A DNA stretch of 64,000 nucleotides from Alnus glutinosa (Eukaryota > Streptophyta > Magnoliopsida > Fagales > Betulaceae): assembly GCF_958979055.1 (NCBI RefSeq), contig NC_084894.1, forward strand, positions 3,353,001 to 3,417,000, in the 5' to 3' direction. Of the stretch, positions 1 through 10,310 are shown piece after piece. The position numbers were made by a program, and so were the translations under genes. The first letter of the stretch is position 1, and every line of letters starts with the position of its first letter. A model generated the notes under the pieces. The model ran no database searches and was not told the DNA's origin. It worked only from the letters and a program-made list of their open reading frames with translations.

Positions 1-299
1 GGTAAAGAGTTCATGCCAGATGTTCCGAGTTGGGGTGCCGACACACCGGATCCCCGAGAGGATCCTCTTGAAGAAGCTGCAAGCTAATGGTCGTTCTCGG
101 GCCTAAATTTTTTCTTTATTTCTGAAAATCTTTGTAATCTGTAAAAGAGTTTATATATCACTGAAATGAAATTACTGAATTGAAGTCTTAACCTTTCAAC
201 TTCCTCATTTATGAATTTAGATGATCCATATTCATAGCATCTGGAGACCTCCAACGGAGAGGTTTCTTGTCTTAGGCCGAACTATCTTGGATGTTCATG

Positions 300-1140
300 T
301 CCTTCCGGAAGCCTCCAATCCCGCTGTCGTATCCTTTCCATAACCCTTTCGGGTCGTTCGAGGAAAGGATTCGGGATATCTTTAATCTTATCCTTCAGAA
401 ACCCCCAATCGGGAGGTTTCAACCCTTTGTATCCTTTCCATGACCCTTTCGGGTTGTTCGAGGAAAGGATTCAGGCGGATTCTAATCAGGATATCCATAA
501 CCTTATCCTTCGAAAACCCCCAATTGGGAGGTTTCAACACTTTGTATCCTTTCCATGACCCTTTCGGGTTGTTCGAGGAAAGAATTCAGACGGATTCTTT
601 TTTGGATATCCTTAGTCTTATCCTTCGGAAACCTCCAATCAGGAGGTTTCAACCCTTTGTATCCTTTCCATGACCCTTTCGGGTTGTTCGAGGAAAGGAT
701 TCGGGCGGATTCTAGTCCTCATCCCTTCGAAAACCTTCAATCGAGAGGTTTCTTCCCATTGAATCCTTGCCATGACCCTTTCGGGTTGTTTGAGGAAAGG
801 ATTCGAACGGATTCTTCCTTGAGCATCCCCACCATAACTCTTTCGAGTCGTTCAAGGTGAGGAGTCGGGTGGACGTTGATGTAGCTTGATCATCTTTGGA
901 GAAGTTTGATGAAGAAGTGCTTTTGTTATGTCTCGAACTGCTGCTTTACTTGTAGAAGTTTCTTGCTGTAATATCCTTCCCAAAACCCTTTCGGGTCGTT
1001 CGAGGAAAGGAATCGGGCATTCTCCCACCGCATCATTTCCACAACCCTTTCGGGTTGTCCGAGGATAAGATGCAGGTGGATTCTTTTTTGGGTATTCCCC
1101 CATAACTCTCTCGAGTCGTTTGAGGGGGAATATCGGACTG
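300..1140 (-). repeat. Tandem repeats in the 3' non-coding part of the Tat-type element
   Basis: A unit built around CCATGACCCTTTCGGGTTGT-TCGAGGAAAGGATTC recurs. Its ATCC anchor occurs at 331, 431, 546, 661 and 763, then as shorter variants near 825, 973, 1031 and 1091. Spacing is 100, 115, 115 and 102 bp for the full units. Each unit contains the near-palindrome AACCCTTTCGGGTT. Positions 1-299, also inside the element, show nothing recognisable. Repeat-rich 3' regions are typical of Tat/Ogre elements. Confidence 0.85.
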
Positions 1141-1223
1141 GTTCTTAGACTTCTACAATTGTTGATATGATTTGAAAAGAGATCTTCTTTATTGAATATA
1201 AAATTGCTGAGAAAAACAAAGAA

Positions 1224-4200
1224 TTACATATAATATTTCTTCAAATGCTCGGCATTCCATGATCTCGGGAGTATCTTCCCTATCTCGGTCATTAGGCGAT
1301 AAGCCCCTTTCTGATGGCATCCTACTACCTTATATGGGCCTTCCCACTTGGGTCCCATTTTGCCTTCCGTTGGATCTTTCGTCACTTTCCTGAGTACCCA
1401 ATCTCCGAGCTGGAACTTTTTAGGGACCACCTGTTTGTTAAAATACCGAGCTGTTCGACTCTGATACGATGCCCATGTAACTTGAGCGTCATCTCTTTTC
1501 ACTTGGGTCCCTTGGCCTTTTTGTCGTTAAGCCCAGGATTGTAGTAAGCTACACGAAAGCTCGGGGATCCCACTTCGACTAGTATCACAGCCTCGGCCCC
1601 GTATGTAAGTGAGAATGGCGTCTCGCCTGTTGGAGTTCTTCTTGTGGTTCGGTATGACCAGAGCACCTCTGGAACATATTCAACCCATGCTCCTTTCTTT
1701 TTATTGAGCTTTTTCTTCAATGTCCTCACCAGGGTCTTATTTGTCGCCTCTACTTGACCATTCGCCTTTGGATAAAGTACCGAGGCATAATAGTTTCAGA
1801 TATGGAGTTCTGAACACCACCTCTGGAATGCTTCACAGTCAAATTGCTTCCCATTGTCTGTGACGAAAGCATGAGGGATCCCGAACCGGCATACCACCGA
1901 TTTCCAAAGGAAACTTGTGATATTTGTTGTGGTTATAGCTGCTAATGCTTCTGCTTCTGCTCATTTAGTAAAATAATTTACAGCTACAATTAAGAACTTC
2001 CGACTCCCTTTCCCAACAGGCATTGGGCCGACAATATCTACCCCTCATTTCGCAAATGGCCATGGAGAAGTGAGGGGGGTAAGCTTCTCGGGACTTGCCT
2101 TCATAATTCTTGAGAATCTTTGGCATTTGTCACAAGTCTTGACGAGAAGAGCTGAATCCTTTCTGATCGTAGGCCAATAATAACCTACTCTGATGGTTTT
2201 TTGTGCAAGCATCCTTCCTCCCGAATGGTCTCCGCACACACCTTCATGGATTTCCTTGAGAACATAATCTGCCTCGGTCTTAGAGAGGCATTTGAGCAGG
2301 GGTTCGGAGTATCCTCTTTTGTATAGTATTTCTCCGAGGAGGCAAAACCGTGTTGCTTGTATCTTTACCCTCTGAGCCGCAACCTTGTCTTCGGGCAGAG
2401 ACCCGTTTCTCAAGAACTGAATAATCTCTACAGCCCATTCTGGTTCATCCTGTGTTGGATCTACTTCCATGACATAAGTTCTCGGAGTTATTGATGACTC
2501 GGTCAGAACAATAATCTGCCTTTTAGATGCTTCAATCTCTTCATCTGTTCCTGATGCAATCTTCGAGAATTCATCGGCTCAGGTATTTTCATCCCGATGT
2601 ATCTTCGTGATGATGAACCTTTTGAAATAAGATTGGAATCGGCGCACCTGTTCCAAATATCTAGCCATTCGATCTTCTTGTGCTTCAAATTGTCCTTGGA
2701 CTTGACCCACCACTACTTGAGAATCACTTCGGATTTCAACATTAGTTGCTCCCATCTCTCGGGACAATGTCAGACCTGCTATTACGGCTTCATATTCAGC
2801 TTCATTATTTGTTGTGACAAAATTCAGTTTTACAGCAAAACCGAACTCTTGTCCTTCAGGATTCTTGAGGAAAACTCCTACTCCGCTCCTGCCATGTGCT
2901 GAGGAGCCATCCACAAACACGACCCAGGTTAATTCTTTTGGAAGTTCTTCCGCTTCGGGAATGTTGCAAAACTCCACCAAGAAATCTGCTAAAACCTGTC
3001 CTTTGATAGCCGTCCGAGGATGAAACTCGATATCAAATTGTCCGAGTTCCATCGCCCAGTTGACTAACCTTCCCGAGAGGTCAGGCTTTTGCAGAACCTT
3101 CTTCATCGGATATTCGGTTAAGACTCTAATAGCATGAGCCTAAAAATATGGCCTCAATCTTCTGGCTGAGATAACCGAAGCGAACGCCAATTTTTCGATC
3201 CGGGGATATCTTTCCTCTGCTCCATGGAGTGCTTTACTCGTGAAGTAAACAGGTTTCTGAATTCCCGAATCTTTTCTGACTAGTGCCGAGCTTACCGCCG
3301 AGGGGGATACTGCCAAATAGAGGTAGAGTATTTCCCCTACAGTAGGGCGGCTCAACAAGGGAGGGTTCGTTAAGTATTCCTTCAACTTCCCGAAAGCTCC
3401 CCCACATTCCTCACTCCACATAAATGTTTTTCTCAAAATTTTAAAGAAAGGAAGGCACTTATCTGTTGACCGTAATATGAAATGGTTTAGGACCGCAATC
3501 CTTCCTGTCAGCCGTTGGAGTTGTTTTGTTGTTCTCGGTGCTTCCATCTCGAGGACAGCCTTAACCTTCTCTGGGTTTGCTTCGATGCCCCTCTGTGATA
3601 CCATGAATCCCAAAAATTTCCCTGAAGAAACTCCAAAGGCACACTTCATAGGGTTAAACTTCATCTTGTACTTGCTCAGAGTTTGGAAAGTTTCTCGAAG
3701 GTCTTCTATGTGTTTGGTTGCCTGAATACTTTTAACCAGCATATCATCTACATAAACCTCAACGTTTCTGCCAATTTGATTCCGAAACATCCTGTTCACC
3801 AATCGCTGGTAAGTGGCTCCCACATTCTTCAAACCGAAGGGCATCATCTTATAACAGTAGAGTCTTCAGTCTGTAATGAAAGCAGTTTTCTCTTGATCTG
3901 TTTCTTCCATGTAGATATGGTTGTATCCCGAGAAGGCATCCATAAAGCTTAGGAGCTCGTGTCCAGACGTTGAGTCGACCAACAAGTCGATTCGAGGTAA
4001 AGGAAAACTATCCTTCGGGCATGCTTTATTCAAGTCAGTGAAATCTACGCACATCCTCCACTTGCCATTAGACTTCTTCACCAGTACCACATTGGCCAAC
4101 CACTCGGGGTAATCCACCTCCCGGATAAATCTGGCTTTCAATAACTTCTCTACCTCTTCTACAATAGCTTGATTTCATTCAGCGGCAAAAGTCCTTCTTC

Positions 4201-4435
4201 TCTACTTCACTGGCCGATGATTGGAGTCCACATTTAGCTTATGGACAATGATCGAGGGATCAATCCCTGGCATATCTTCGTTACTCCAGGCGAATACATC
4301 ACTATTGCGCCTTAAGAATGCCACCAGATCTTCCTTCACGAGTTGGGGGAGTTGTGAGCCTATACGAACTTTCTTTCCCGAATCACCTATTTCGAACTCC
4401 TCCGAGCCTTTCACAGGCTCCCCCAACGGTGACTG
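1224..4435 (-). pseudogene. pol: pol region (RT, RNase H, second RNase H, integrase) of the Tat-type element
   Basis: Domains in order: RT (KSNGKWRMCVDFTDLNKACP near 4070; catalytic VEVYVDDMLVKS near 3755), connection and gypsy RNase H (to about 3143), archaeal-type RNase H (about 3000-2600), integrase HHCC zinc domain (HEGVCGDHSGG, CDKCQRFSRI, about 2250-2100), the integrase catalytic core (about 2045-1500) and a C-terminal segment ending SWNAEHLKKYYM at 1224. In-frame stops lie at 4202, 4175, 3866, 3140, 2579, 2045, 1961 and 1796, and a one-base frame change lies near 1500. No active protein could be made without readthrough. The order RT-RH-aRH-INT is the Tat arrangement. Confidence 0.88.
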
Positions 4436-6660
4436 CTATTTCTCGTCCTCCTTAGCTTTCTCACCCAGATTGTGCTGCCTCGGGGTGTCTTTCAGGGATA
4501 AGTTGTAACAACGCCTAGCCTCCTTCTGGTCTCCCTTAACCACTCCAACTTCTTCTTCTGTCGGGAACTTCATACTGAGATGCGGTGTTGAGGTCACAGC
4601 TTTTAAGTCATTGAGAGCTGTCCTTCCGATAATGGCATTATAGGCCAAGACTTTGTCAACTATCAAGAATTTCACCATGATGACCTTTTGTCTCGAATAA
4701 GTCCCCGCCGTCACAGGGAGATCGATAGAACCGAGAGGCAGCACCTTTTCTCCAGCGAAACCCTGTAATTGGCATGAGACCCAGACCACCTTTTCCCTTG
4801 GGACTCCCATGTGATCAAAGGCTGACTTAAACAGAATATCAGCCGAGCTCCCTGTGTCAACAAGGATCCGTCGAGTCTGATAATTTGCTATTGTTAGAGT
4901 GACCACAAGGGCGTCTATGTGCGGAAGTGAGACTCCATCATAATCATCATCCAATAACCCTATAATCAGAGGGTTATATTTCTGAGACTTTAAGGGCTTT
5001 TGGACCGAATATACTTCAAAATCATCCAGCTGCCTGGCATATGCCTTCCGAGATGAATTGGACTCGCCTCCTCCTCTAAATCCTCCCGAGATGGTGTGGA
5101 TGATAGGAAGGTCGCCTTGCTGCTCTGCCCGAGCTCTACTCCTACTCCTTTTTCTTCTTTCTTCTCCTCGAGTCCGAGGTGTTGGTTCTCTGCTTCTACC
5201 TCTTCTTTCTTCTTGCCTTGGTCTATAGTTTCTCCTTTCATTCCGATCTTCTTTTCTTCTAGGTCGCGGATATTGGTCCCGCTCCAGTTGGTTTCTCTCA
5301 TTAACGAGAAATCGGACTAGCTTCCCATTCTCGATAAATTTCTCAATCAACTGTCTCAATGATACACACTGCTCGATCAGGTGGCCATATGAATCATGGA
5401 AGACACAGTATTTGTGAGCCAGGAGTGGAGGCGGATCTCCTGAAATGGGTCTCGGTCTCTGGTAATTCGGATCTTTTTTGAGTTCCATAAGCACCTCGGT
5501 GAGAGAGGCATTTAATGGAGTCCACTTGTAATCTCCGAGATTCTTCTTCGCCTTCTTGTACTCCCCGGGACCGGCATCCTGTGTGGGCTCAGGATTCTTC
5601 TTTTTCTTAAGCTTCTCGGTGGAAGGCTGTTGTTGCTGCTGGGAATTACCGAGAAGGGCTCGGAGTGTTTCCTCCTGATTAATGTACCTGTCTATCTTTA
5701 CCATAAAGGTATAAAGATCCTTTGGGGGTTTTAACGCCAAGTCCGCCATCAACGGTCCGTCTTTCTTCAATCCTTGGAAAATTGCACCATAAATAAAGTC
5801 GTCTGGTGAACTTTCTGTCTCCATCATTTCCTGGTTGAATCTCCACAAATAATCCTTTAAAGACTCGTTTGGTCCTTGCTGCACAGAGAGTAGATACCCT
5901 CTGGGTTTCCTTCTGGCTCTTCCGGACACAAATTGGGCCAGGAATTTCCTTCCAAGGGTGTTGAAATTATCAATCGACCTTGGGGGAAGGTTCCTGAGCC
6001 AGTCTCGGGCCTTTCCTGACAAGGTGAGTGGAAAAGCTCGGCACGCCACAACGTCAGGTGTCTTGTGCAAGGACACATGAGATTGGAAGTTATCCAAATG
6101 CTCCACCGGGTCTTCACTACCTGAAAAAACAGGGATATCGGGTACCTTAAACCTTCCGGGCAGGTCAAAGTTGGATACTTCTTCGGTAAATATAGACTTT
6201 TTATGCTGAAAGAGGTTGTCCACGAGAGACTCTTCCCGTCTCGCTTATGATCCATAGTTCGTGATAGTGCATCATACTTTGTGCCCAAGTCCAGGACCAT
6301 CTGTTGCAGCCTTCTTTCGGAGTCTATTTGTGGAGGTGGAACCAGATTAATAGGCTCCACACGGTCCTCGATCCGTGGCTCGACTCTCTCCCCTGACTCT
6401 TCCGGGTTTCCATTAGGATTCGTTCCTTCAACCGCATCGTGATTCAATGGTGGTGGAGTATGAGCAGCTATCAGCAAGGCATTCTGAGCCAACAAGTCCT
6501 CTACATTCTTCTGCGCCTGAGCCAGCTGTTGGCTCAACTGGGTTATTCTGGCCTTTGGACCGGCAGACTCTGCTTCTCCGCGGACATCATCTTAAGTAGG
6601 GCATCGCGCTTCTTCTTGGGTTTCGTTTTGAACCGGATTAGAACGTCTTGTAGTCACCAT
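4436..6660 (-). pseudogene. gag-pro: gag-protease region of the Tat-type element
   Basis: The likely start is the ATG at 6660 (MVTTRRSNPVQNETQEEARC). A TAA stop follows at 6592-6594; the frame then continues (LSQQLAQAQKNVEDLL) to a frame change near 6235, after which one long frame of about 595 residues runs to a TAG at 4436-4438. That frame has the retrotransposon gag domain, a CCHC-like knuckle (KYCVFHDSYGHLIEQC), an Arg/Glu-rich stretch, and the aspartic protease motif ILVDTGSSADILF. The product would form the particle shell and process the polyprotein. The TAG at the end is in the same frame as the RT that follows. Broken by one stop and one frameshift before the long frame, so called a pseudogene. 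Confidence 0.85.
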
Positions 6661-6695
6661 TATGGATTTATTTTTCGTAAGAACAATTCTTTGTT

Positions 6696-6713
6696 CCCAC
6701 AGATGGCGCCAAA
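6696..6713 (-). other. Primer-binding site (candidate)
   Basis: Immediately inside the 5' LTR the minus strand reads TTTGGCGCCATCTGTGGG. The TGGCGCC start matches the complement of a tRNA ending in GGCGCCA, and similar TTTGGCGCC-TCTGTGGG strings sit at this place in many plant gypsy elements. The exact tRNA (perhaps tRNA-Asp) is my inference. Confidence 0.6.
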
Positions 6714-6714
6714 C

Positions 6715-7624
6715 TGTTGGTACAGTTTCCGGTATGATGACGTGTCTCCAATTGATTCGCTGCCTCGCACAACCTTGATTCCTGTAAAACAACAAACAAC
6801 TAGTCGGGGGTGCCAACTACGCCCACTCCGATGCCTAAGTTAGTGCAAATCAATTTCCTGGAAAGTATCTGTCATCTCAAAAGCTCAGAGATAATCTGTA
6901 TAATACCTGGTGTGATGGTCTTATTTATAGGCTGGTAGTCGCAGTCCTACCGGAACTCTTGAAACCTAGTTGAACTAGGAGTTCGAGTCATAGTCTGATT
7001 GAACCTTAACCTTATCTTCAGGGAATTTGAATAAGGCCGCAAAGTCCAAATTGAATTGCATTCGTATCTCTTTAGTCTTAATTTCCACGTTACTAGTGTT
7101 CCTATCCCATTAATAATGGGATAAAGGCTTATCCCTGATCTCGCGGGATATTGGCCTTATCTCATTCTAAGACAATTGTAACACACTTCGACCAACCCCC
7201 GAGGTGATAATATCCGAGACATGTTCGCTCCGAAAGGATTAGGAGATCTCAGAATATTGCCGCACCGTAACAGGGTTGTGGAAGATCCTAGGTGTTATCA
7301 TACCGAGGCCTTCTTATCCGAGGTGTTATCATACCGAGGTAGTCTTTGTATATCGGGTTGTGATTCAACTTCCCGAATAGTCTCGTGGCTTCTATCAAAT
7401 CTCCGAGGCATAAATATTCGAGATATGTTCGCTCCGATCAAACTAGGAGATCTCGGGATATTTCACACCGTCGCCGAGTTTGATAAGACCGAGACGTCAT
7501 TATACCTAGACGATCTTCCTTTGCTGGGTCGTAACAAATGTCCGAGATGTAACTTCGAGATGTAACACCGAGATGTTTCCAGATTAGGATCCACGTATCC
7601 TCGGGGTTAATTTTATCCCCAACA
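6715..7624 (-). repeat. 5' LTR of the Tat-type element
   Basis: On the plus strand the segment begins TGTTGG and ends CCAACA, the expected inverted LTR termini, and it directly abuts the primer site on one side and unrelated DNA on the other. It is 910 bp. It contains internal near-repeats: the block around 7204-7256 (CGAGACATGTTCGCTCCG) returns near 7408-7460, and a short CCGAGGTGTTATCATACCGAG motif occurs near 7300 and 7320. Open frames in it (for example 7221-7565) look like chance. With only one LTR visible, its insertion age cannot be estimated. Confidence 0.85.
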
Positions 7625-7639
7625 GAGGTTAAGCCAAAT

Positions 7640-7896
7640 ATGAAAGATTCAGTGGCCAATGACCCAAGAGACCCCCATTTGTCAACATTGGCAGAGTCTC
7701 CTCTGCCTTCTGATGATGATGATCTCTCACGCGCCGTAGCCAGGAAGCGAAGGCGAGAAGATGATGGGTACTTCAAAGGTCTGCCACCAGGGTATAAGTT
7801 CTGCTGCAACGACGAGGACCTAGTCTGGTATTACTTGAAGCCCAAGGCTTTTAACGATTTGTTGCCACAAAACCAGATCATCGATGCTAACCGATC
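7640..7896 (+). pseudogene. NAC-domain N-terminal fragment
   Basis: An ATG at 7640 opens a frame with an acidic leader (SDDDDL), a basic patch (ARKRRRED) and LPPGYKFCCNDEDLVWYYLK followed by PKAFNDLLPQNQIIDAN, which fits NAC subdomain A (LPPGFRFHPTDEELVxYYLK). The similarity stops after IIDAN near 7893, where GATC-rich repeats begin. I found no downstream exon with subdomains B-E (WYFF, GYWKATG) in the next 3 kb. The fragment starts 15 bp from the LTR. It looks like a truncated first exon or relic. Alternative: a gene split by insertions, with the rest elsewhere. Confidence 0.55.
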
Positions 7897-7899
7897 GGT

Positions 7900-8095
7900 C
7901 ATGATAAATCAATAGGATCGATAGATCATCTAATTGATCATAATAGATTAATAGAATCAATAGATCATTCGATTAATCACGGTAGATCATCTGATCGATC
8001 ATGATAAATCATCTGATCAATCATGATAAATTAATAGGATCGATAGATCTTCCGATCAATCATGGTAGATCATGATAGATCATTATTATTTAGTG
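7900..8095. repeat. GATC-rich degenerate tandem repeat
   Basis: Variants of ATAGATCATCTGATCAATCAT and AATAGGATCGATAGATC recur, with the ATTAATAGRATCRATAGATC start seen near 7907, 7950 and 8030. GATC occurs far more often than in flanking DNA. The period is irregular (about 40-80 bp). Confidence 0.6.
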
Positions 8096-8169
8096 ATGTG
8101 TTAAATTTGACACGTCATTAATAATTTTTAATTTTAATTTTTTAAAAAAAAAAAAAAAAATCATACCAA

Positions 8170-8606
8170 CTTAGAAACGTGCAAGAATTTTTCATGTAAA
8201 TATTTTAGTAACGTGCAAGAATTTGCACGTTAATAATTTAGTAACGTGCAAACAATTTGAGTAACGTGCAAAATTAGTCAGGTTACCAATTATTAAAAAA
8301 TTTATTATTTTTTAAAAAATAATATTGACATAATATTGAGTAACGTGCAAATTTTCGCACGTTACTAATGTAGTAATGTGCAAAATTTTAGGGTTACTAC
8401 TTTAGTGACGTACCAAATTTAGTAACATGCAAATTTTCGCTTGTTACTAAATAGTAACATGCATATTTTCGCACGTTAATAAATAGCAACGTGTTAAAAT
8501 TAGTAGGTTACTAAAGTTGTTAGTAACGTGCGAATTGTTAGCATGTTACTAATGTTAGTAACCCACGAAAATTTGTACGTTACTAAATCCTCAATTTTTT
8601 GTAGTG
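8170..8606. mobile_element. CACTA-like transposon end with subterminal repeats
   Basis: The motif GTAACGTGCAA, or its reverse complement TTGCACGTTAC, occurs roughly a dozen times in both orientations. At 8595-8606 the sequence reads TTTTTTGTAGTG, the reverse complement of a CACTAC terminus. Dense subterminal repeats of both orientations next to CACTA are typical of En/Spm elements. No partner terminus was found on the left, and similar motifs continue to about 8780, so the limits are uncertain. From 8610 to 9560 I see only AT-rich DNA and no gene. Confidence 0.5.
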
Positions 8607-9744
8607 TGTATTTTCTAACTTGAATATTGTTACGTTAGTGGATATTGTAAGGCAAAACTCATCCTCACGATACTATGGTTTTGTAACATGAATATTGTTA
8701 GATTAGTGAATGTTGTAACCTACAACTAATTTCCAGGTTACTGTATTTCCCTAACGTGATATTTATCACGTTACTGTATTTTAAATAAATAAAAAAATTA
8801 CAGATTTTTGCTCTCCCAAATATTTTTTTAGCGGTTGACCATTTACATCTATCCTCCTAAAATCACAACAAATTGTATGTTTCCATCCATCCATTCGTCA
8901 ACAATCACAACATTTTACATTTAATTTTAAAGAACAAGCACAACAATATACATTGAGAATGAATCGTCAAAAATTACAACCGTTGAAAATAATATGACCA
9001 ATGTTTGTGTTTTCATGTGTTTTCATATATATATAAATAATTACACATAAAGAATACACGCAATACACAATGATAAAACAGCTACTAACAGATGCGCATG
9101 AGTTGAATTTCTCACCGCAAATACATGAACAGCTACTAACGGATGCACAACAACATGCTCCATATTACCTATAAATGATAAAACAAACAAACTCGGCAAA
9201 CAAAAATATAATAATATCATATTAAAACTAACACTTATGGAGTAACACATGGAATATAAAGAAACGTCATCAATACTAAAAAAATAAAGATATAACAGAA
9301 AAGTAATTAATTATTACCTAAACCGTTGCAAGCAGACAATCTAACATTCGAATGAGGTGTGAAATATCTGTCAAGTGCTAAGGTAACCTATGAAATACAC
9401 AACGCACCCTCACAGAGAGGGGAGAACATGAAGAAACCGAATGTCTTGATCCATTACATGTTAAGGTCTCTTGGAATCTTCAAGACCTAGTCATGCTAGA
9501 AGCTGAGTCAAGGAATCCCATTATGAAGAAAGCATTCCTAATTTCCCGTCAAACATCTCTTGCTGGAGTGCATCACTGGCAGACATGGTTCTGGAGGCAG
9601 ACTACTGCTTCTGGAAACACATCTACAGGAGGTAATTTCTCGTGTTTATCCACGTTCAAATAGTATGTTTCTTTTGCTTTTTTTTTTACTATTCCATAAG
9701 GCCAAGAAACCCACAAAATCCGATCGCCAAAAACACGTTCTAAG

Positions 9745-10005
9745 CCTCCGGCGGCGAGGGCATTCACTTTGCCTTCTTCTTCTTGCTCTTCTCTTAGAAG
9801 GCCTTTGCAAACACCTCCACGATACGCTGCTACAACTCCAGGATCATCTCAGTGCGCTTCATCTCCATCTCCATCCACATCTCCTCGATCTCCCTTGCCA
9901 TCTCCATCTTCATCTGCTCCATCCTTACAAACCCATCTCCCAAAACCTGACACCATCTCTGTCACCGGGTCCCTCTCCCTCTTCAACTTTTCTAAGTTTT
10001 GTCTA
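9745..10005 (-). pseudogene. Trihelix transcription factor pseudogene (C-terminal part)
   Basis: On the minus strand, frames with stops and at least one shift read EKLKRERDPVTEMVS, then LGDGFVRMEQMKMEMAREIE, then MEMEMKRTEMILEL, stop, QRIVEVFAKAF, stop, EKSKKKKAK, stop. This Met/Glu/Lys-rich helical tail ending in a basic patch is what I know from SIP1/ASIL-type trihelix proteins. The DNA-binding trihelix domain is not visible upstream. Three stops and a frameshift make it non-coding. The Leu/His-rich frame on the plus strand (9560-10006) is its shadow. Confidence 0.55.
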
Positions 10006-10036
10006 GCGTGCGCTAGACTTGGTGATGATTATTTTC

Positions 10037-10200
10037 GGAATGGAAGCCCGTACAAGTTTGGGTTCTGAATCGGCCATTGCTGGCAAGCAAGGGGATGTGT
10101 TTGGGTTCGGAATGCTCGTGTTGGAAGCCATCGTCGGAAAAAAGAAGTTGGACTTGACCGGAGGCATGGGAGAGATGATGGGTCTGTTGGGTTTTGCATC
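10037..10200 (+). pseudogene. Possible protein kinase fragment (subdomain IX-like)
   Basis: The frame reads GKQGDVFGFGMLVLEAIVGK followed by KKLDL, resembling the SDVYSFGMLLLEIVTGRK stretch of receptor-like kinases. No other kinase motif is found nearby (no HRD, DFG or APE), and the fragment sits beside the antisense trihelix relic. It may be a relic or a chance match. Confidence 0.25.
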
Positions 10201-10310
10201 AGCACGCATGAAAGGGGAGAGAAGGGTATTTTTGGGCTTTTGGGCTAAAAGAATCATGTGCCATGCACGTAGCTCAGTCTCCATCCATTTAAATGGCACA
10301 AAGTGACGGA

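Larger units (their letters stand above)
1..7624 (-). mobile_element. Ty3/gypsy (Tat-type) LTR retrotransposon, cut by the window edge
   Basis: Read on the minus strand, the order is 5' LTR (7624-6715), primer-binding site, gag and protease, RT, RNase H, a second host-like RNase H, integrase, then a long non-coding 3' part with tandem repeats. The second RNase H (VFVDGSSAHGRSGVGVFL, about 2995-2940) and the tandem-repeated 3' region are known marks of the Tat/Ogre/Retand lineages. The 3' LTR is not in the window: I looked for the LTR start (CCCCAACA on the plus strand) in the first 300 bases and did not see it. Coding parts carry ten in-frame stops and two frame changes, so this copy is non-autonomous. 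A 5-bp flank (GAGGT, 7625-7629) would be one side of the target duplication. Lineage is inferred from domain order and motifs. Confidence 0.9.

Noticed and set aside
1..300. Possible 3' LTR of the Tat element
   Set aside because: No CCCCAACA terminus or similarity to 6715-7624 was seen; it must lie outside the window.
7221..7565. Frames inside the LTR
   Set aside because: Built from LTR internal repeats; no domain.
9560..10006. 148-residue plus-strand frame rich in Leu, His and Ser
   Set aside because: It is antisense to the trihelix relic and its composition is an artefact of that strand.
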